From Trichomonas tenax (taxonomy: Eukaryota > Parabasalia > Trichomonadida > Trichomonadidae), in contig JALKBU010000249.1 of assembly GCA_023091735.1 (NCBI GenBank), positions 1 to 55,779 on the forward strand: a DNA stretch of 55,779 nt. The letters run 5' to 3'. The stretch's first letter is position 1. The number at the start of each line of letters is the position of its first letter. Both the position numbers and the translations under genes were made by a program. Under the pieces are notes generated by a model that was not told the DNA's origin, did not search any database, and saw only the letters and a list, made by a program, of their open reading frames with translations. Positions 49,543 to 55,779 of the stretch are shown here, piece by piece.

Positions 49543-50087
49543 TTTTTTAGGCGAGAAAAACGAATTTTTGATGGTACTGAGTAGAAATTAAACGATTTGT
49601 ACATCGTAGTACCAATATATTGGAAGAGTATATGAATGTGATTATATAATTATTAATTTACCTCCTTAATATGTTTGGTATATTACTGTTTATTATTATA
49701 CTTCTTCGGATCAATTTCCAACGCCATTTAAAGTCTATCTCTAATCTAATTTATCTAATATTAAGTTTCGTGATAGTGGAATTTAATAGAAAAACAAAGA
49801 ATTAAAATAATCGTTATATCTCCCCTAATTAATGTTTGAATCAATAATTATCGTTGTTATAACCCCTCCTTTATTTTGAATGAAAAATAATCGTCAACAA
49901 TTATTTACATTTTTAACCCTATATATTAACTAATTGAATGATACACCCTGTTTAATTGAAAAAGACCCCATATTTCGTTAATTTGCTGTAATTTAATTAG
50001 TTATCTGTTCTATGCAATTCGGAAATATACAATAATTGAGGGGAAAATGATCGTTTTATTTTCTTTGAACTTCTTTTTTACCTTTAA
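49543..50087. other. AT-rich spacer
   Basis: About 545 bp upstream of the histidine kinase relic and the divergent coiled-coil gene. No gene, RNA or repeat is recognised. Confidence 0.45.
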
Positions 50088-53000
50088 TCACCATTTAGAG
50101 AGCTAAAAATCTGCTCTCTCGATGGTGGCAAAAACTCTTCTGTTGCCGTAGCAATCGATGTTTCCAGTTCCCTTGCTATTGGTTATCAATTGATAGGGAA
50201 AGGATTCAACGTCTCTTTTGGAGCGCCCGATAACCACGATTACGTCATAGATTATATTGATGAGTGTCCTGTTAACTATCACACGACACAAGATTTGCAA
50301 ATAACGATTCTTAAAAGTTTTTCATTTTCGATTTTCACTCAAATAACAAAAATTATTGTTTTCATACTCATGATAGGCTTAACGCCCTACCGTTGTTTAA
50401 ATCAAACAATCTTTCAGTAAGATTATGTTTGAATTTCTTTCCGGACAGAGAAATCAAGGTCGGAGCATATGCGTCTGAAAGGCATTCAGATTATCACACA
50501 GTATTCTTCAAATCTTATATTAATTTCACTCGATTTTTCCAACTCGTTCTCTACTGGAAACATAATGAACATGACGCATCACCATCGATTTTACCCGAAT
50601 CTTCTTACGTGGCAGATGGAATTTCAAACGAAAAACCTTTTTCTCCAGAAATTGTAAATATTGATGGAAAAGTTGCTGTTAAACTCGAATTCGACAAAAC
50701 TCTGTTAATGAGTTCACTAGATAATGTTTGCCTTGGACACAGTGGAATTTACGAATTATTTAAAGTTTGTTTAGATGCAATTCATTATCATCTTGGAATA
50801 AGCGGTGCTGAAGATTTCAGGAGGATCTGCATCATGCTGAAGGAACTTGTTGACCTTGGAGGTATTGCTATTGGACCATCATTGAATGGAAGAATTCACA
50901 TTCTTTGTGAAATATTAGATGAATCAATCGACAAAAAAGTGTTCCATGATTACGCAGAACACTTCAATGATACATCAGTCCAACAATTCGAGACTATATT
51001 CCACACAATAAGTAACTATAGATTGTGGGGAACCTGCTTCATTTTTTGGAAAAACTTGCTATTTCTTGTACAGGATTCAAACTGCGAAATGTGCTGTGAT
51101 TACAGTCATAGAGTACATTGCTTCACAAATTACTTCGATGTCTATTTCCGTTATGCTTTCATTCCTTGAAAACTTCTCTATTGTCGATATTATGAATTCT
51201 TATTATCTCTATATCAAAGAAAGTTCAACACAGCAAACTGATATATTATTCAAGTTGATCAAGAAAGGATTTTTAATGCCTTTCTCTAAACATCTCAAAT
51301 TTGCACCTCATGATATAACTCCAGCAATAAATTGCATCGCTCCAATCATTGCACAAAGAAAGAATTGCATTGTTACATTCTTGAACACAAATCATCAAAT
51401 TTCAATTGTTCATTCTATCCCAATTCTGATATTGCTGGTGGTTTTGTATCTGTTCTTAAAGAGCATAAAATCGATCTTCCATCAATCACTCTCGAGAACT
51501 CCAATTTCATGGGATGGTTGATAAGAGTTGAAGATCTCAAAGTTGTTTGGATTATGTTATCAAAGGCTGTAACATTTAATGATATCATTCAATTAGTTAA
51601 TGCAGTGGATAGACTGGCATTCAGGTCTGCGGCAGAACACGCTCGTCGTTACAAACAAGTTGATATGTCAATCAAAGCACAAGTGAAGATATTCGGTGTT
51701 TATAAAATGTGCAGAGTTTCGCTGTTTAGAACGAGTGATGAGTACTTTGTTGTCACAGTTAATGACGAAGAGGAATACAATGCAAGCATCGTTGAGTTGA
51801 AAGGTGTCGAAAAAACAGTTTCAATGGCTTTGAACTCAGCAAACGTCACATTATGGAATTACGAGGATACAATGGTTCCTCCAAGAATATTCCTTTCATG
51901 GCAAGAAACGGAGCCAAGCTGCTTAGCAAATAGAACAACAATCCTTTCCAATGTTCTCATAGAATACCAGCAAACAGCATTCGACAACTTCGAGCATTGG
52001 ATGAAGACAGGACAGCCATTTATGATTGACATTCCTGTCCTCATCGGAAGCCTCAGATGGTTCTCTATCAGAGGAATCAGATCAAGCTCAAAGACTCTCC
52101 AGTTATTGAATATTGACATCACACAGACTAAGAAAGCCGAGGAAAGATTAATTGAAGAAAACAGAAGAGTCGAAGAACCAATGAATGCGAAGACGAGATT
52201 TTTGGCAAACATGAAATCAGAAACCCACTGAAAGGAATCAGCGGTTTGTTGAAGCTTCTTTCAGATACAAATCTTCCACCTGGAAATACAGAGAATTTAG
52301 AAATATTGAACACATCATTTGGAAAGCTCTGAGACTTGTTGAATGATACACTCGATCTCGCGAAGCTTGAGCAGAAAAAGATGAGACCATCATTCACGCT
52401 GTTCAATCCGATGGAAGAGATCGACAAAATTATTACAAAGTTCAGCAAACAGCCAATTCCTTTTTATTCTATGACCGGTCCAACATTACCTCTTTTGCTA
52501 TGTGTAGAACTACACTTCTTGGCGAGAATCACATCAAATCTTTTGTTAAATGCTGTTAAATTCACTCCATCAGGATATGTTCAGATCAGCCTCAGCTCAG
52601 ACAATGATCAGACATTCGTTATCACCGTTGAAGACACAGGAATCGGAATCTCATATGAAGATAAAGAGCGCCTCTTTAATATCTTCACAATGGGAAATTC
52701 ATCAATCACTCGTCCATATGATGTCATTGGCGTTGGTTTGGCACTCTGCCAGAAAATGATTGAGTTAATCAACAATTGGAAAAGGAACAAAATCCACTGT
52801 AACGTTCCCATTCGAAGCTCGCTGCATTCTATATGTTCCTAAGCCAGTCAGAGAGAAGAACTTTTATGTTCTTAATCTCACAGGATTGGTTTTCTTAACA
52901 CAAAGATTAACGCCGTTCTGTGAGTTCTATGGATTCAAGCAGATTGAAGATCTTCACGACATTCTCGCAATTGTTATCATCACGAATATTAAGGAACAAG

Positions 53001-53545
53001 TCGGCATTGCGTTGAAACTGAAAGAGAAATATCCTAAAGTGAAGCTATACTTGTCATATGCCAGAGGAGAGACTCCTGAGAACAATGGTCCAGATATAAA
53101 AGTTTTTCAGCATCCTATTCCGCTTCCGATTCTCATTGGTTTCTTCTCTGAGACAGCGTGGAGACGAAGATTAAGTTCATTCGATCAAAGCTTCTATTCA
53201 CGGACTGTTTTGCTCGCAGAAGACAACTCCATGAACCAACTTGTTCTGCGAAAGATTTTCCAGAAACTCGGCTGCGAAGCAACAATCGTAGATAACGGTT
53301 TAATGGCTGTTGAAAATAAATATGATATTGTCTTCTTAGATGAGTTCATGCCTGAAATGGATGGACACAGCGCTGCGATAGAGATCAGGAAATTCAAAAA
53401 CGTCATTTTAGTTGCACTCACCGCAAGTCACAGCAAAGATGATGAAGAATTGTGTTTGTCTGCAGGAATGAATGATTTCATCACAAAGCCAATTTCTATA
53501 TCCAACATTAGAAACATTTTAATGAAATACTCGAGACATCATTAA
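50088..53545 (+). pseudogene. Hybrid sensor histidine kinase pseudogene (membrane-PAS-HK-receiver)
   Basis: Protein-like sequence moves through several frames: a sensor part from 50088 (CSLDGGKNSSVAVAIDVSSS, then a membrane helix near 50315-50380), a middle region (50393-51330), a PAS domain (about 51790-52130), a linker helix, HisKA, HATPase, and a receiver ending at 53545. The HATPase has NAVKF and DTGIG. The receiver has the acidic pair in LLAEDN, the phosphoacceptor Asp at 53339-53341 (FLDEFMPEMDG), ALTA and TKP. Frame changes lie near 50400, 51070-51170, 51330-51520, 52211 and 52775, and a TGA is at 52330-52332. At 52211 the H-box reads ANM, then EIRNPLKGI in a new frame, so the Ser-His pair is missing. 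An intact relative would sense a signal and phosphorylate its own receiver. Confidence 0.85.
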
Positions 53546-54005
53546 TTTATAATTTATTTTGTTATTTTTCTTAATTTTTTTGTTTTGTTTTAAACTTCTT
53601 TATCTTTCATACTATAGACTTCAATTCTATTAGAAAATGAACATTGAAACATATTACTTGATTCACAGTGCTGTTACATCTATGTCAGAATTCAGCGATT
53701 ATTTTTGATTATAAAAGTCGTTATAATTTTTCTTTTTTAGAGTGCTTTGTTTAGCTTTTATCTCGACCTACATTGATATTTGAACATGAGAATTAACTAC
53801 ACCATATAGTGCTGTTTGTATGCTATGCCATCAATAGGTAAGAGCGCAAAATAATCTCTTTGGTTATGGAATATTATTTGATTTTAGATGAAAATGATCA
53901 ATTCTTAGTTTTATTTCAATAAATATGTGTTGCACCAAAATCTGTGTTTAAATTCTTGAAAATATAAGAAATTCAATCGCTATGATTTTTTATAAATTTT
54001 AACGA
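53546..54005. other. AT-rich spacer
   Basis: About 460 bp without a recognisable gene or RNA. Confidence 0.5.
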
Positions 54006-54011
54006 TCATTA
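54006..54011 (+). promoter_or_regulatory. Initiator-like motif of the Tubby-like gene
   Basis: TCATTA, with the presumed start A at 54008, lies 14 nt before the ATG at 54022. Confidence 0.5.
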
Positions 54012-54021
54012 AATTTGAAAA

Positions 54022-54972
54022 ATGAACTCAAATTCGCCACCCTCGCCATCAGGAAAGAAAAAGAGCATTCAGATGGTCGACGCGAGCTCCGATAGTTCTT
54101 CCTCAGGCATAATATTGGATGTTGCCATGCAAAGAAATAATTCAAAATCTACAAATCGAACGAGAAAAAGGAGTTCTGTTGACGCCACGAATCAGGCACC
54201 GAAGTTTACTCCAACACCACCTCAATATCCTCCAAATTCAACAGAATCGCCACAAAGTCAATTAGTACCTCAAAATCCGCCAGAAGAGTCAGAATCGTCA
54301 TCTTCTACAAAAAAGAGCGAAGAGGCAGTGCAAAATACAGCATCAGAAGCAATTGCCACAATCGAAGAACCAAATCCCGTGAAATATGTTACATACGCAA
54401 TCACAAGGACACACAACATCATCAAAAACTCGTATAAGTATGAGTTCGGACAAGAAGGAAACACTTTATTTTCGGCGAAATGCAAACGTCGAAATCCGAA
54501 GAAACCGATCGTCATTAAGCTCGGCACAGATGTTCACATATCACAGCAAGGCGATTACTACCTTGTTCCAGAAAATACCGCCACAATGTTCTATCTCAGG
54601 AAATTCTCAGAGACAGGAACGAAACTGTTCACATCACACATTCTCCACAACATGGACAACTATATGTTGCCGAGAATGGTGACAATTTCGTTAACAGAAG
54701 AAACCGGACTTCCAATGCAAACTTTGACGACAAGGAAACCGAAAATGAATCGAAATGGCGTGTTCACTCTTGATTTCGAGAACAGGTTCACTCTTGCCAG
54801 TGAGAAGAATGCTATATTCTATAATCAGGCGCTAGGAAGGAATTCTCCAAATGTTTTGTCTATAAGGAAGATAAATAAGAACATTCTGGAGATTATTGTT
54901 GTTGACAACATTCCAAACTATATTGTTTTTGCTATTGGACTAGTGATGTTCACAGCAAACTTAGGAAATTAA
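54022..54972 (+). CDS. Tubby-like C-terminal-domain protein
   Basis: A 316-residue protein. The first ~115 residues are Ser/Pro/Gln-rich and disordered (PPSPSGKKKS, SSDSSSSG, TPTPPQYPPNS). From about 120 the sequence matches a Tubby C-terminal beta-barrel: YEFGQEGNTLFSAKCKRR, a central ATMFYLRKF strand, GVFTLDFENRFTLASEKNAI (like Tubby LNFxGRVTxASVKNF), and the buried C-terminal helix YIVFAIGLVMFTANL, the counterpart of Tubby FAIALSSF. Tubby domains bind PI(4,5)P2 at the plasma membrane and can act in membrane-protein trafficking or nuclear signalling. The disordered N-terminus may carry regulatory sites. The start is supported by an initiator-like TCATTA 14 nt upstream. The hydrophobic C-terminus is part of the fold, not a membrane anchor. 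Confidence 0.78.
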   Translation: MNSNSPPSPSGKKKSIQMVDASSDSSSSGIILDVAMQRNNSKSTNRTRKRSSVDATNQAPKFTPTPPQYPPNSTESPQSQLVPQNPPEESESSSSTKKSEEAVQNTASEAIATIEEPNPVKYVTYAITRTHNIIKNSYKYEFGQEGNTLFSAKCKRRNPKKPIVIKLGTDVHISQQGDYYLVPENTATMFYLRKFSETGTKLFTSHILHNMDNYMLPRMVTISLTEETGLPMQTLTTRKPKMNRNGVFTLDFENRFTLASEKNAIFYNQALGRNSPNVLSIRKINKNILEIIVVDNIPNYIVFAIGLVMFTANLGN

Positions 54973-55779
54973 TGTGTTTGAATTTAAATCTTTGTCATGT
55001 TATTTTATTTTCAAATACTTCTAATTCACGTGAATTGCAGCATATATGCGTTAATTCTCATGGAGATATAAATATTATGATTGATTTGATTATGATGCTC
55101 GAATGGTATTAATTCCATGTGCAAGAGTTAGTGAAACATAATGCATCAACAATGGAGAGCTAAATCTCAATAAGAACCTTGAAATAATAATGGTTTTCAT
55201 TAAAGATAAATATTGGCGTCACTGAATTTTCTACTCCTACTCAAACATCTCGATTTTTCTCCGCCAGTATGAATATTTAAGGTCTAATTTTGGTGGCAAA
55301 TGAAAAATTTTCCCATCTAGAATGCTGTGGATATATAAAGCATGAAAAATATATTATTCAATATTATATCAAAAAAAATCTTGATTTATTTTGATGTTAA
55401 CTGACGGATTATCATTACTCACGTTGTTTGCATACTGTGTGGATGAAAAGTAAGGGTTGCAAATTAAGATTAAATATTTTGCGAATAAAAAGCAACACAT
55501 TTTTATTCTGTAAGTCCAACATTTAGTAGACACTGATTTGTTTGCGTTGAGAATGGACAAATCAAGTGAATAATAACGAGATAAAATCAGGATTACTAAA
55601 AATGAACAGATTGGGTATTGATATTTAATAGGATACATATGCAAGTGATAAACCATCATATTATCATCATCGCATTCAGCTTTATCTCACCCTTTTTAAC
55701 AAAAGATTATTTAATTTTTTTAATCATAAATACTTTTGTTGCATTTTTTCATTGAAATAGAGACTTAGAGCTATTTTAA
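54973..55779. other. AT-rich spacer to the window edge
   Basis: About 800 bp. A 96-codon minus-strand frame (55369-55659) is Ile/Tyr/Cys-rich with no domain and looks like chance. No gene entering from the right edge could be read on either strand. Confidence 0.45.

Noticed and set aside
55369..55659. 96-codon minus-strand ORF near the right edge
   Set aside because: Ile/Tyr/Cys-rich composition typical of chance ORFs, with no domain or promoter motif.
1..55779. tRNA, rRNA, snRNA genes or CRISPR arrays
   Set aside because: I looked for T-arm (GGTTCGAATCC-like) and direct spacer-repeat patterns and found none. CRISPR is not expected in a eukaryote. A covariance-model scan would be needed to exclude small RNAs.

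Overview
The window looks like nuclear DNA of a trichomonad parabasalid, most likely Tritrichomonas (T. foetus-like). This is inferred from content only. Spacers are very AT-rich. All recognisable genes are intronless and use the standard code. Several genes have an initiator-like TCA(Y)T motif only 4-15 nt before the ATG (best at eL42). Gene families are typical of trichomonads: BspA-like LRR proteins, beta-helix (Pmp-like) surface proteins, family S28 serine peptidase, small Myb/SANT factors, giant HECT ligases and CARMIL-like LRR proteins.

Layout. 1-96 is the start of a minus-strand gene leaving the window. 97-4355 is a long AT-rich spacer with a GC-rich island and a hairpin. 4356-6436 holds a small Myb-like gene and a VPS9-like gene. 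6928-8677 holds a decayed S28 peptidase gene and an orphan membrane tail. 9324-18251 is one 2975-codon HECT ubiquitin ligase. 18584-21451 holds BspA-like pseudogene pieces. 21608-24607 is a CARMIL-like LRR gene. 26093-29085 holds a two-repeat Myb factor, a hypothetical gene, another orphan membrane tail and ribosomal protein eL42. 29632-31212 is a beta-helix surface protein without a visible ATG. 32974-33705 is an E2F-like factor with two DNA-binding folds. 34605-35340 is a large foldback element. 36035-38038 holds C2 and START domain genes. 38311-39685 is a mobile-element-like fibre gene fragment abutting a broken surface-protein tail. 40184-42928 is a five-repeat MRH (mannose-6-phosphate-receptor-like) receptor. 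43991-45172 is an AMPK/MARK-type kinase. 45454-46378 is a 925-bp element with terminal inverted repeats enclosing five hairpins. 47780-49542 holds a small interrupted gene and a coiled-coil gene. 50088-53545 is a hybrid histidine kinase pseudogene. 54022-54972 is a Tubby-like gene.

The intact genes are mostly housekeeping and signalling: ubiquitin ligation, transcription factors, lipid-binding domains (C2, START, Tubby), endosomal/lysosomal traffic (VPS9, MRH receptor), actin regulation (CARMIL-like) and translation (eL42). They do not form an operon-like system. Between them lies a heavy load of broken surface and sensor genes and non-autonomous repeats. The least ordinary features are the hairpin-array element (45454-46378), the histidine kinase whose phosphoacceptor histidine sits exactly in a deletion, the MRH receptor with an Atg27/MPR-like tail, and the fibre-gene fragment with repeated HTHTEF motifs.

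All family assignments are by eye from motifs; no database search was run.
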